NCBI GenBank assembly: GCA_030601485.1
Contig: JAUVTO010000038.1
Span: 1 to 11,625, forward strand
Length of the DNA stretch: 11,625 nucleotides
Source of the DNA: Desulfobacterales bacterium
GTDB lineage: Bacteria > Desulfobacterota > Desulfobacteria > Desulfobacterales > UBA11574
Reading direction: 5' to 3'
Positions 1-8,497 of this stretch are shown here, one piece after another. A program made the translations under genes and the position numbers. Every line of letters begins with the position of its first letter. The stretch's first letter is position 1. The notes beneath the pieces were generated by a model. The model saw nothing but the letters and a program-made list of their open reading frames with translations. It was not told the origin of the DNA and made no database searches.

Positions 1-112
1 AAAGTCCAACTTCTGCGTTGTGCTGCATTTCGTAATCATTCAACGTACGAAAAGTACGCCTCATGATTACAAAATTTGCACGCCTTGAATTTGAACTTTT
101 TACGAAACCGTC
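1..112. repeat. MITE-like imperfect palindromic intergenic element, truncated at the window edge
   Basis: About 112 bases of dyad-symmetric non-coding DNA. The inner core is CGTAC (44-48), loop GAAAA, GTACG (54-58). An outer 8-bp perfect arm pair is GTAATCAT (32-39) and ATGATTAC (63-70), and TGCA-containing flanks lie further out (about 22-30 and 75-82). The right end is GAACTTTTTACGAAACCGTC (93-112). The left edge begins AAAGTCCAAC, the inverted counterpart of the right end's TTGAACTTT, so the left terminal repeat presumably continues outside the window. Related ends occur at 119-139 and 11068-11200. The architecture (terminal inverted repeats, long hairpin, no ORF) fits a dispersed REP/MITE-type element. 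Membership of a genome-wide family is inferred. Confidence 0.6.
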
Positions 113-118
113 TAAATC

Positions 119-139
119 GGACTTTTTACGAATTCATCA
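119..139. repeat. Second GACTTTTTACGA repeat end
   Basis: The motif GACTTTTTACGAATTCATCA (120-139) repeats the 11-mer ACTTTTTACGA seen at 95-105, in the same orientation and 26 bases downstream. It matches GACTTTTTACGAGTTCATCA at 11181-11200 in 19 of 20 positions. It looks like the outer boundary of the repeat unit or a neighbouring copy. Confidence 0.55.
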
Positions 140-191
140 CCATTAGCACATCCTGAAATCAATTCGAGCTGATTACATCTATCTGAAAATC

Positions 192-233
192 CACAAAAAA
201 TCAAAGGGCAAATCCTGTGAAATGGATTTGCCC
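192..233 (-). terminator. Rho-independent terminator reading leftward
   Basis: The arms GGGCAAATCC (206-215) and GGATTTGCCC (224-233) form a perfect 10-bp stem around an 8-base loop. On the minus strand the stem is followed by TTTGATTTTTTG (complement of 194-205), giving the U-rich tail of an intrinsic terminator. On the plus strand no U tract follows, so it acts leftward. It would end the transcript of the exported-protein gene whose stop is at 442, and possibly the whole operon. Confidence 0.78.
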
Positions 234-441
234 CTATTGAAAAACGATATCACACGAATTTTAAGGGCACGATATTTTCATCTTTATAGCAGTAAGTACA
301 GGTCTCGGATTGAGGATTTCAAAGCGTAATCTTAAAGATTTTATGGCTTCAAATTTTCAACCTGTAAGGCAAAGTCTAAACATTTAATATAGCGGTTTAA
401 ATGTCCTATAAAAGGCACTAACTGTTTTCAAAAGACGTCTC
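234..441. other. AT-rich 3' untranslated stretch with one weak hairpin
   Basis: The 208 bases between the stop of the exported-protein gene and the terminator contain no convincing ORF on either strand. The one structure seen is an 8-bp AT-rich inverted repeat, ACATTTAA (380-387) and TTAAATGT (397-404), with a 9-base loop. It has no adjacent U tract, so it is not a convincing terminator. It could be an mRNA 3' structure. Confidence 0.4.
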
Positions 442-1473
442 TTAATTGAGTTTTGCTAAAAAATTTACATTTATAACATCTTCGTTATTTACCGTTACTG
501 TAACATTTTCGGGGGTACAAGTATAGTGACGCACAAAATCAATATAAAGAGGTGTAAGAGTATAGGTGCCGTTAGGTACCGCAACTTCATAATATCCCTT
601 ATCTGTATTATGCGTAAATACATGAAATATTTTTGAACCATTGCTTGAAAGATCTATTCTTACATTCGATATTCCGATATCATTTTCATCTTTAACCCGT
701 CCAGATATAAAATATCCGTTGCCTACAAAATTAATTTCTGAAACATCACTGCCATTTATGACGATTGTGTGATATTCAGGTTCAAAGGTATAATCCATTG
801 GTGATGTAGGTGTAAGTGTATAAGAACCATTTGGGATGCAAGCAATTTCATAACTTCCATTAGCATACACTATCGCATCCTCGTCAATGTTTTCACCCGA
901 TAAGTGTAAATCAATGTCTGATACAGAGGTTCCGAGAGGTCGCCCATTCATGTTAACAACCTTACCTGAAATACAATAAGTGTATTCAGGTTTTACCACT
1001 GTAATTGAATCCTTCCCTGTCTTGCCGGCTGGATCCGAGGCCGTAACAACGATAAGATTATCCCCCAATGCCAGAGGAACTGACGCGCTCCAAGTATGGT
1101 CGCACAAATAAGGAGAAAATAAAAGATAACATATATCAACACGTTGTGAAGCATTGCCGTTCTCTCCAGTTGTTCTATTCTCCCAGGTGACGGTTACACC
1201 TGTATCCTCTGCAGAACCGGTACAACACCTCGACCACGTTGGGCTGATAAATGCTTCACCACTGAGATCCACAGAATTGCAATACTCTGTATAACTCGAT
1301 TCAGATGTAGGATAAACAATAGTGATTAGTCCATTACTTGTATCGCCGGTATTATCGCTACTACCTCCTCCCCCGCCACCGGAACCAATAATAGTTATTA
1401 ATCCAAATGTGACAACAAATATTAGGCAAACGTAACGCAAGTTATTCATAAAAGCACTGCTTACTTTTTCCAT
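442..1473 (-). CDS. Exported Ig-like and carboxypeptidase-regulatory-like repeat protein
   Basis: A 343-residue exported protein of unknown binding target. Residues 11-30 form a hydrophobic export or anchor segment that runs into IGSGGGGGGSSD (29-40), a glycine linker often seen in deltaproteobacterial surface proteins. No good lipobox cysteine is present. Residues about 48-160 resemble a glucodextranase-B/Ig-like domain (VTWENRTTGENG, then a LGDNLIVVTASDPAGKTG strand pair) with five cysteines (65, 83, 84, 115, 124), which suggests disulfides outside the cytoplasm. Two related beta-sandwich repeats follow, about 166-250 and 254-339. Each starts with ISGKV or ISGRV, carries PNGSYTLTP or PNGTYTLTP, and ends with INF or VNF, as in carboxypeptidase regulatory-like domains. 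The start at 1473 is preferred to the internal Met9 because GGGA lies 5 bases upstream. It overlaps the preceding gene by 13 bases, so the two are probably co-translated. No enzymatic motif is visible. A role in the envelope is inferred; an adhesive or sugar-binding function is only a guess. Confidence 0.82.
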   Translation of the reverse strand: MEKVSSAFMNNLRYVCLIFVVTFGLITIIGSGGGGGGSSDNTGDTSNGLITIVYPTSESSYTEYCNSVDLSGEAFISPTWSRCCTGSAEDTGVTVTWENRTTGENGNASQRVDICYLLFSPYLCDHTWSASVPLALGDNLIVVTASDPAGKTGKDSITVVKPEYTYCISGKVVNMNGRPLGTSVSDIDLHLSGENIDEDAIVYANGSYEIACIPNGSYTLTPTSPMDYTFEPEYHTIVINGSDVSEINFVGNGYFISGRVKDENDIGISNVRIDLSSNGSKIFHVFTHNTDKGYYEVAVPNGTYTLTPLYIDFVRHYTCTPENVTVTVNNEDVINVNFLAKLN

Positions 1474-1994
1474 GATATTCCCATCCTTTTACTTTTATTT
1501 GTAGATAATATCACAAAGTAGGCTATTACCGTACCCATGGTAATAGCAGCGAGATCAGAATAATCAAAAGTTCCATGCACAAAATAGTTCCCTGTATTCT
1601 CCAAAAAGGGAATCCCTGCAAACCAATCCGGAATTATTTTTAAAGGCAATGAAGTGAACTTTTGACCTAATTCAAAAGCACAGTCTACGAAAAACCAGCT
1701 TAAACAAATAATGATGTATCCTCTATTTCTGCATTGGACCAAAGCGGCAGTTATTAATACAAATGAAAATGCATGAATAAATGCAGGAAGGTTATTGCCG
1801 ATAGAACCGAAAATAATCGGAAGGGTTTTAAATAGACTGATATTAAATGGACTGCTGAAAACAAAATAGGTCTGATCCGGAGAACGATCAACAAGATATA
1901 CCAAAGTCCCGATAATCAAACTGCTCATACCGATCAAAATTTGGCGTTTATTTATAGAGCATAGAAAATTTTTATAATTTTCTTTCATCTTCAT
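1461..1994 (-). CDS. Small integral membrane protein with VanZ-like features
   Basis: A 177-residue protein with about four predicted membrane helices (roughly 18-35, 70-87, 92-107, 143-163) and a lysine-rich cytoplasmic tail. Polar residues in the helices or their edges include H74, D104, E108 and Q111 (DCAFELGQ), and a conserved-looking HGTFDYSDL (140-148) precedes the last helix. The order of a buried His, then E..Q, then an aspartate-led final helix recalls VanZ-like and DUF2809-type membrane proteins, but the match is by pattern only. Start choice is uncertain: ATGs at residues 1 and 3 both lack a strong Shine-Dalgarno. Its 3' end overlaps the exported repeat-protein gene by 13 bases, implying a functional pair at the envelope. 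It lies 104 bases downstream of the large activase gene. Base composition is visibly more AT-rich than in the activase gene. Confidence 0.72.
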   Translation of the reverse strand: MKMKENYKNFLCSINKRQILIGMSSLIIGTLVYLVDRSPDQTYFVFSSPFNISLFKTLPIIFGSIGNNLPAFIHAFSFVLITAALVQCRNRGYIIICLSWFFVDCAFELGQKFTSLPLKIIPDWFAGIPFLENTGNYFVHGTFDYSDLAAITMGTVIAYFVILSTNKSKRMGISWKK

Positions 1995-2098
1995 TTTCGG
2001 AAACCGTGATTGGGCTTATAGTAACATCTCAATAAATTATGGAGCCTACTGGTGATAAAATGTAAAAGGTCTTGATGTGTTAGGAACACTTATTATAT

Positions 2099-5000
2099 TC
2101 AGTTTTTCCCTGAAGATACGAATCGAGCAGCACATGAGTTTGTTGTCCCAAAATACCGAGAGATATCCGCACCGAAACAACCTGATTCCCCAAGTTCAAT
2201 ATCCTTCCACCGATCCTTCTTTCTGACCGCACGCATCCTATCATGTAGTCGTTCGGATTGTAGGCAAAAAGCTTCCAGCTTTGCAGTTATAAGTTGAGGA
2301 AAGGGCGAACCGTCGCTTTCGATTGCCAGAAAGGGGAGATCTGCCATTTCCGATAGGACAACTCGAAGCGACTTATTCTTTGGATCGGTTGCCAACTTCT
2401 TTTCGCTGACCATGGCCTGGTTAAGAATGGCCTCGGACAGACGATTGGGCATGCAGCCAAAGGGCCCGATGGCGATCACGCCGCATGCGTGTGACGCAAT
2501 CTCTGCGAGAGAGCTTCCCACTGTCAGGATTGCTTCGCCGGTCAGGTTTGGTGATATAAATGGAATGGCGTTATTCATTATTGCTTTGACGTCGAGTGGC
2601 GCTTTATGAACCATACCTGTTTTTGAAAGTATCGACTTGATACGCTTTTCGCGCCGGGCCATGAATTTCTTTCTGACAATGAACGCCAGCTTCTCCATTT
2701 TTGTCATCTTGCAATCTACAAGCCCTTTGTCCACTAAATAGTCTGAATAGAGTATCCATTCGGCTATGGGTGAACAGATGGTGGCAAACCCTTTTTGGGC
2801 AAGGCACTCGGTCAGATACTGGCGGGATAGAGCATCCCGGCGGACGAATATTTCTCCTACCAGGGCGATGACGGGCACCTCTTCTGGTGAACGCTTCATG
2901 GGAATCCGCCTTATCCGTTCAGCTGATTTGCCAAGTTGTGTTTCAATGTGGGAAAAATCCCCTTTTCGGATTTCGTCCAGTATCAAGCCCATCTCTTTAT
3001 TAAATATTCTGATTGCTGCTTCGATGTTTTCTGCATTGGCCAGCAACATGGATCGAATATCTTCCATGACATCGGAAATAACGATCCCACTCCATAATCT
3101 TAGCTGAAAATCATTGCCCAAACCCAAATAGGAATTCTCTGATGTTAGCGCAAACATGGCTATATCCGCTATCTCCAATCTTTTCACCAGATCTTCCATA
3201 AAGATGTGGTACTGACCAAATCTACATGGCCCGGAACTTGTGGGCATGAAGTAAACCAGAATCTCGTCTTCTCGTTTTTTGTTTTGAATATAGTTAAGCA
3301 AAATTCCCGTAGTGAGTATCAGGGGCAGACACTCTTTACAGGAGGTGTTTGCGCGCCCCAATTTCAATACCGTCTCATCCGACGGTGGATTCGCTACTAC
3401 GTTGAATCCTTTTCCACGAAATACAGCTGCCAGCGCTTCTGTGCCAATCCTGCCCATAGAAGGAACCAGAAGGGTTACTCGTGGATCGGTCATGGGAATC
3501 GACTCGCCCGAGGATGTGATAACTCTGGCTATGCCGTTTTCCAGTATTGTCCGTGCTGGAAGAAAAGTTTGCTTTTTTTTGGCAAGTCTTTTTTCTTCCA
3601 CCAGTTTTCGGGATGCAGTAACGATGTCAAGAAACGCTTCAACTCGGGTTTCCAGACCCGCGTCGGCCGTATGACTGTCCAGCTCAAGGGTCAGGGAAGG
3701 TTTAGAACCCATGATATCCCGGAAATATCCGATAATAAACGAGTCCGGGCCGCAGGAAAAGTTGGTTATAAATGTGCCGAAAAGTTGGGGATGCCGTTTC
3801 ACTATCCGGGTGGCCTGAAGGATACGCTGGCCCATTCCCCAGTACATATGGCGCTTTGATTTTTCATTATCAAACAGGAGAAAATCGAACGGTATTACCA
3901 GGATGCCTCTGGATGCCAGTTTATGAGGAATACCCATGTGGGCTTCTTCAACAAATCCGTTGTATGACCGGCCGAAAATCACCACTGCTGTCTTATTTGG
4001 ATCGGCTTCCAGTTCCTTTAGAGCCTTTTTCCCGATCTCCCTCATTTCGGCCATGCATTTAATCTGCTGATCGAGTGCTTTCCTGAACGCCCTATCCGCC
4101 TCTTTCTTTTTCATTCCCATCTGCATGGCGGTTTCAATCAGAGGTTTTTTGGCCGATTCCAGTCCTTTTGTCAGGTCAAGAAGCGGCGTTAAAACTTTTG
4201 TTCCTTTAAGTTCGTCTAATTTTTCGCGAAATGTGGCTTTAAGATAAAAAGTTTCTCCCTGAATAAATGGGCATACCTGGGAACTGGTGTTTCCGTCTGA
4301 AGCAGGAACCGCTTTGAAATGGGGCAAAAAAATGTATTCCGGAGGATGTTCCATTTCAAGAAGCGAGTGAAAAAAACCGTGTGAAAGTTCCGCCGGATAA
4401 CAAAACGCGGCGTTTCTCTGGTCAATTCCTTCCTGAGGGCAGGAATCGGGCACAACCGGTTCAAATCCCAGTTCACTGAAAAATGTTGAATAAAGAGGAT
4501 AGTAAGTGTTTACCAAAAAACTCCGGTTAATCCCTATTTTCCCTCGAAATTTCTTGGCGTTTCCTTTGGGTAAGTTTTGACCGGATTCCGGGATAACCGT
4601 TGCACCGTATTTTTCGAAAACAAGGTGCTGCCGGACCCGAATCAAATCCAGTCGTTGAACATTGTAGGTTATATTGTGCCGTAAATTGTAGTACCGGTTA
4701 CAGGCGCCGCCAAAGGGGTATTTGGTTCCCTCAAGTTCTATGATGGCAATTTCACACCGCCGGTCACACTTTTCTTTGCCGCCTTTGCAGGTAAACGATT
4801 TGCCGTAGGTGACCTCTCTATCCGAAAGAACCTTCAGGTCGAAACGGCTTTTTTGTATCAACCCCATTTCAATTCGCTTTTTTATCTCAAGAGCCACCCC
4901 AAAAGCGCCCATCAGACCGGGCTCCGGAGGAACGATGATGGGTTTGCCTACAAGGGATGCCATAGCCAGCGGGATCGCCCGGTTGTAACAGACGCCCCCT

Positions 5001-6679
5001 TGCATGAAAACCTTCTTCCCTACCGGCCGGTTCCCTTTGACCCGGTTCGAGTAGTTCATACAGATGGAATAAACCAGTCCGGCCACGATATCATCGTGCT
5101 TAACGCCCTCGTGGATGGCATTTTTTATATCAGAAGCGATGAATGCGGCACACTGGTCATTGAAGTTGGGCGGATCATGTCCTTTGAGTGCAATATCTGC
5201 AATATCTTCCATTGCCACACCCAGGGTCTCAAATGCGGATTCTTCCAAAAACGACCCGGTACCGGCGGAACACGCTTCGTTCATGGCATAATCCGAAGCC
5301 ACCCCATTGGTAATGTAAGTGTATTTGGCGTCCTGTCCGCCAATTTCAAAGATAGTGTCCACCTGTGGATCAAAATACACGGCAGCGGCGGCATGGGCAA
5401 TGATTTCGTTAATCACACCGTCTGTGAGGGCATGCAGACCGGCAATCTGACGGCCGGAGCCGCAGACACCCAGCCCCTCGATTGATATTTGAGAGGGATC
5501 AACAATTCGGCCAATCTGGTTAAGAATGGAACCATAGCACTGCCGGGAAGCCCCGACCGGATCGCCGTTCGTACGCAGATAAACATCTGCAAGAATTGCG
5601 TTGTCCGCTTTTCTCAGAAGAATCGCCTTGGTAGTGGTTGAACCCACGTCGAGCCCTAATATGCACGTATCTCCCGGACGGATTTTTCCTTTTTCAATGG
5701 TTTTGAATTCCACTATGTCTTCAAATTGTTGCATGGGGGCAAGTGTATCAAATGATGCAGCATCAGTACGGAACAACTCAGATATACCGGGGAATCCGGC
5801 GGTCTCGTGTTCCAGTCCCCAGAGGGCCGCGCCCAGAGCTTCGAAATAAGGCGCTTCCGGAGGAACGATCAGACCGGGAATCTCCTCACGCAGACGCTCG
5901 ATAATCATATGGTTTCGAGCCGTCCCTCCTGTGATCATAATGTTTTTTCTTTCCACCTTTTTTAAAAGCTCTAAAATTTTATCGGCCATCATCTGGCAAA
6001 GACCGGCGGTTACTTTTGATTTGGGCACGCCTTTGTTGGTGGCGTGGGTGCAGTCGGATTTGCAGAAAACCGAGCAACGGCCGGACACGGGATGCGGTTC
6101 TATGGAAGCGGCCCACTGGGCTGCCTCTTTAAGTGTTACATTCATCCTCCTAAGTTGCTGAAGAAAGAATTCACCAGTCCCGGAGGCACATTTGTTGCCG
6201 GTCAGAACGTTTGAAATTTGCCCCAGACGGTTTAGAACATATACCATAAAGGTTTCGCCGCCCGCAGAAACCACGGCAGGACAGGATACGTCTTCAGGTT
6301 TGACAAACCCGTAGGCGTATTCAACCGCTTCGGGTTCGGGTATTGAGGAAAAGGTTACGAAGTTCCGGAACTTTCGCCCCGTGGCCGCAATACGGTCAAA
6401 TGAGTTCATGTCGAGGTTTTTGATGGCCGACAGCAGTGTCCGTTTGGGGTCCCCCTCGTGCGGATGCAGTGAATATGTAACTATTCGTGGGGGTTTTTTC
6501 TCTTGTATCGGGTTTCCCTCACGAAGATTCTTTTCCTGCTCCAACTGGACAATGGATACGGTGGACGCTCCGAGACAAAGACCCAGCGACTTTATGTTCT
6601 CAGACGTGCACCTTCCTTTAAGACTCTCATCCGGCAGCACACTCTTTTTTATGTCAGGCTGATCTGTCTTTATGCTCAT
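2099..6679 (-). CDS. Acyl-CoA dehydratase activase / HgdB-like reductase fusion protein
   Basis: A 1,526-residue cytoplasmic protein of the HgdC/BadF-type activase superfamily fused to its partner-like modules. Residues about 31-290 are a first ASKHA ATPase-like domain (AGGETF 139-144; NKCASGTG with C164; GRCSVFCKSDC with C202, C206, C210). Residues about 338-600 are a second, canonical domain (GLDVGSTTTK 342-351; IGGQDAK 446-452; NEACSAGTG with C470; NDQC with C510; GGVCYNR 561-567). A cysteine-rich linker follows (C631, C638, C642, C660), then a DUF2229-like region (about 713-1010; C747, C760, C803, C976), then HgdB-like segments (about 1065-1480) with C1114, C1117, C1152, C1399 and the GPFGCMPNR motif (1405-1413). 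Known relatives bind a [4Fe-4S] cluster between two activase subunits and use ATP to inject low-potential electrons into a dehydratase or reductase. Here the tandem activases could supply both halves. Domain 1 has C35 and S42 where domain 2 has D344 and K351, so it may be catalytically weak. The substrate is unknown. GGAGGA lies 6 bases before the start, and a sigma-54 promoter lies upstream. Confidence 0.9.
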   Translation of the reverse strand: MSIKTDQPDIKKSVLPDESLKGRCTSENIKSLGLCLGASTVSIVQLEQEKNLREGNPIQEKKPPRIVTYSLHPHEGDPKRTLLSAIKNLDMNSFDRIAATGRKFRNFVTFSSIPEPEAVEYAYGFVKPEDVSCPAVVSAGGETFMVYVLNRLGQISNVLTGNKCASGTGEFFLQQLRRMNVTLKEAAQWAASIEPHPVSGRCSVFCKSDCTHATNKGVPKSKVTAGLCQMMADKILELLKKVERKNIMITGGTARNHMIIERLREEIPGLIVPPEAPYFEALGAALWGLEHETAGFPGISELFRTDAASFDTLAPMQQFEDIVEFKTIEKGKIRPGDTCILGLDVGSTTTKAILLRKADNAILADVYLRTNGDPVGASRQCYGSILNQIGRIVDPSQISIEGLGVCGSGRQIAGLHALTDGVINEIIAHAAAAVYFDPQVDTIFEIGGQDAKYTYITNGVASDYAMNEACSAGTGSFLEESAFETLGVAMEDIADIALKGHDPPNFNDQCAAFIASDIKNAIHEGVKHDDIVAGLVYSICMNYSNRVKGNRPVGKKVFMQGGVCYNRAIPLAMASLVGKPIIVPPEPGLMGAFGVALEIKKRIEMGLIQKSRFDLKVLSDREVTYGKSFTCKGGKEKCDRRCEIAIIELEGTKYPFGGACNRYYNLRHNITYNVQRLDLIRVRQHLVFEKYGATVIPESGQNLPKGNAKKFRGKIGINRSFLVNTYYPLYSTFFSELGFEPVVPDSCPQEGIDQRNAAFCYPAELSHGFFHSLLEMEHPPEYIFLPHFKAVPASDGNTSSQVCPFIQGETFYLKATFREKLDELKGTKVLTPLLDLTKGLESAKKPLIETAMQMGMKKKEADRAFRKALDQQIKCMAEMREIGKKALKELEADPNKTAVVIFGRSYNGFVEEAHMGIPHKLASRGILVIPFDFLLFDNEKSKRHMYWGMGQRILQATRIVKRHPQLFGTFITNFSCGPDSFIIGYFRDIMGSKPSLTLELDSHTADAGLETRVEAFLDIVTASRKLVEEKRLAKKKQTFLPARTILENGIARVITSSGESIPMTDPRVTLLVPSMGRIGTEALAAVFRGKGFNVVANPPSDETVLKLGRANTSCKECLPLILTTGILLNYIQNKKREDEILVYFMPTSSGPCRFGQYHIFMEDLVKRLEIADIAMFALTSENSYLGLGNDFQLRLWSGIVISDVMEDIRSMLLANAENIEAAIRIFNKEMGLILDEIRKGDFSHIETQLGKSAERIRRIPMKRSPEEVPVIALVGEIFVRRDALSRQYLTECLAQKGFATICSPIAEWILYSDYLVDKGLVDCKMTKMEKLAFIVRKKFMARREKRIKSILSKTGMVHKAPLDVKAIMNNAIPFISPNLTGEAILTVGSSLAEIASHACGVIAIGPFGCMPNRLSEAILNQAMVSEKKLATDPKNKSLRVVLSEMADLPFLAIESDGSPFPQLITAKLEAFCLQSERLHDRMRAVRKKDRWKDIELGESGCFGADISRYFGTTNSCAARFVSSGKN

Positions 6680-6685
6680 TGGTTT

Positions 6686-6691
6686 TCCTCC
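6686..6691 (-). promoter_or_regulatory. Strong Shine-Dalgarno of the activase fusion gene
   Basis: On the minus strand, GGAGGA is followed by six bases and then ATG at 6679. It is the strongest ribosome binding site in the window and fixes the start of the large fusion gene. Confidence 0.8.
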
Positions 6692-6734
6692 TCACAGTTT
6701 CTTATTGAGGTTCTTGCTTTTGTTTTCCATTTAG

Positions 6735-6750
6735 AGCAAAAATCGTTCCA
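6735..6750 (-). promoter_or_regulatory. Sigma-54 (-24/-12) promoter
   Basis: The minus strand reads TGGAACGATTTTTGCT. Against the consensus TGGCACG-N4-TTGCW only one position differs (C to A), and the GG (-24) to GC (-12) spacing is exact. The expected transcription start is near 6724, giving a leader of about 45 bases that includes the GGAGGA ribosome binding site. The gene immediately upstream encodes a GAFTGA-containing sigma-54 activator, the class of protein this promoter needs. Confidence 0.8.
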
Positions 6751-6821
6751 AAAATGATGTTTTCCTTGAATTCGTGGAATCAAACCATGCCATTAAATTC
6801 TAAAGACAGGTTTGATGTTCT

Positions 6822-6834
6822 TAATAAATTGATG
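6822..6834 (-). promoter_or_regulatory. Possible IHF site
   Basis: The minus strand CATCAATTTATTA fits the IHF consensus WATCAA-N4-TTR except for its first base. It lies about 100 bases upstream of the predicted sigma-54 start, between promoter and candidate enhancer, where IHF bending usually helps activator contact. A second one-mismatch match, AATCAAATAATTT, occurs on the plus strand at 6878-6890. Such matches arise by chance in AT-rich DNA, so confidence is low. Confidence 0.3.
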
Positions 6835-6952
6835 AATTTTCGGGAAGATATCTCCAGTGTTGGAAAAGAAGTTATGAAATCAAATAATTTTCACATTTTT
6901 CGTTTTAACGGTTGTTTCAAGCGGGAAAAAAGTTGTCTAAAGGGTGCAACAA

Positions 6953-6979
6953 ATCTTGACATGATCTTGACATGATCTT
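6953..6979. repeat. Tandem 11-bp repeat, candidate activator-binding sites
   Basis: The plus strand carries ATCTTGACATG twice in immediate succession, then ATCTT, so the unit is repeated about 2.5 times with a period close to one helical turn. It lies about 230-255 bases upstream of the predicted sigma-54 transcription start, a workable distance for an upstream activating sequence. Function as a site for the adjacent response regulator is inferred. Simple slippage could also make such a repeat. Confidence 0.5.
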
Positions 6980-7078
6980 AGCTGTATTAAGAGGTTGCTG
7001 TTAAACCGGCAAGTTAGAGCATGGCAAGAAATATTTACAGCGCAAAAACAATTGCACCGTTCTGATGAGGTGAAAACG

Positions 7079-8493
<1,415 letters not shown>

Positions 8494-8497
<4 letters not shown>

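Larger units (their letters stand above)
6680..7078 (-). promoter_or_regulatory. Control region of the activase gene
   Basis: A 399-base gap between the response-regulator stop and the activase start, unusually long for two co-directional genes here. Reading toward the activase it holds: an inverted pair of TTGCACC/GGTGCAA 7-mers (7052-7058 and 6943-6949), a tandem 11-bp repeat (6953-6979), two IHF-like AT-rich sites (6878-6890 and 6822-6834), a sigma-54 promoter (6735-6750) and a Shine-Dalgarno. This order matches an enhancer-dependent promoter. No convincing intrinsic terminator for the regulator gene was found, so read-through transcription is possible. A 73-codon plus-strand ORF (6754-6975) overlaps it but lacks a ribosome binding site. 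Confidence 0.6.

Noticed and set aside
1..139. CRISPR array
   Set aside because: Repeats are few, inverted and of irregular spacing, with no spacer pattern and no cas genes.
442..1473. Classical lipoprotein assignment for the exported repeat protein
   Set aside because: The only cysteine in the N-terminal hydrophobic segment (C16) is early and lacks a proper lipobox; the IGSGGGG stretch has a serine where other family members may have cysteine.
2077..2089. GTGTT-AGG-AACAC hairpin after the activase stop as a terminator
   Set aside because: Only 5 bp, three-base loop and no U tract on the minus strand, so it cannot be relied on to separate the activase from the membrane-protein gene.
1995..2098. 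Sigma-70 promoter for the membrane-protein gene (TTTACA with a CATAAT-like box)
   Set aside because: Spacing is about 19 bases and both boxes deviate, so it is not better than chance in AT-rich DNA.
3206..3859. Plus-strand 217-codon frame antisense to the activase gene
   Set aside because: Lies wholly inside a strongly supported gene, has no family signal, and is a codon-bias shadow. The 4853-5485 plus-strand frame was rejected for the same reason.
6913..6955. Hairpin GTTG...CAAC followed by T-run on the minus strand as a terminator for the regulator gene
   Set aside because: The stem is only four base pairs with an 11-base loop; too weak.
6754..6975. Plus-strand 73-codon ORF in the control region
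   Set aside because: No Shine-Dalgarno, it runs over the sigma-54 promoter and the tandem repeat, and no recognisable family; low-GC DNA gives such frames by chance.
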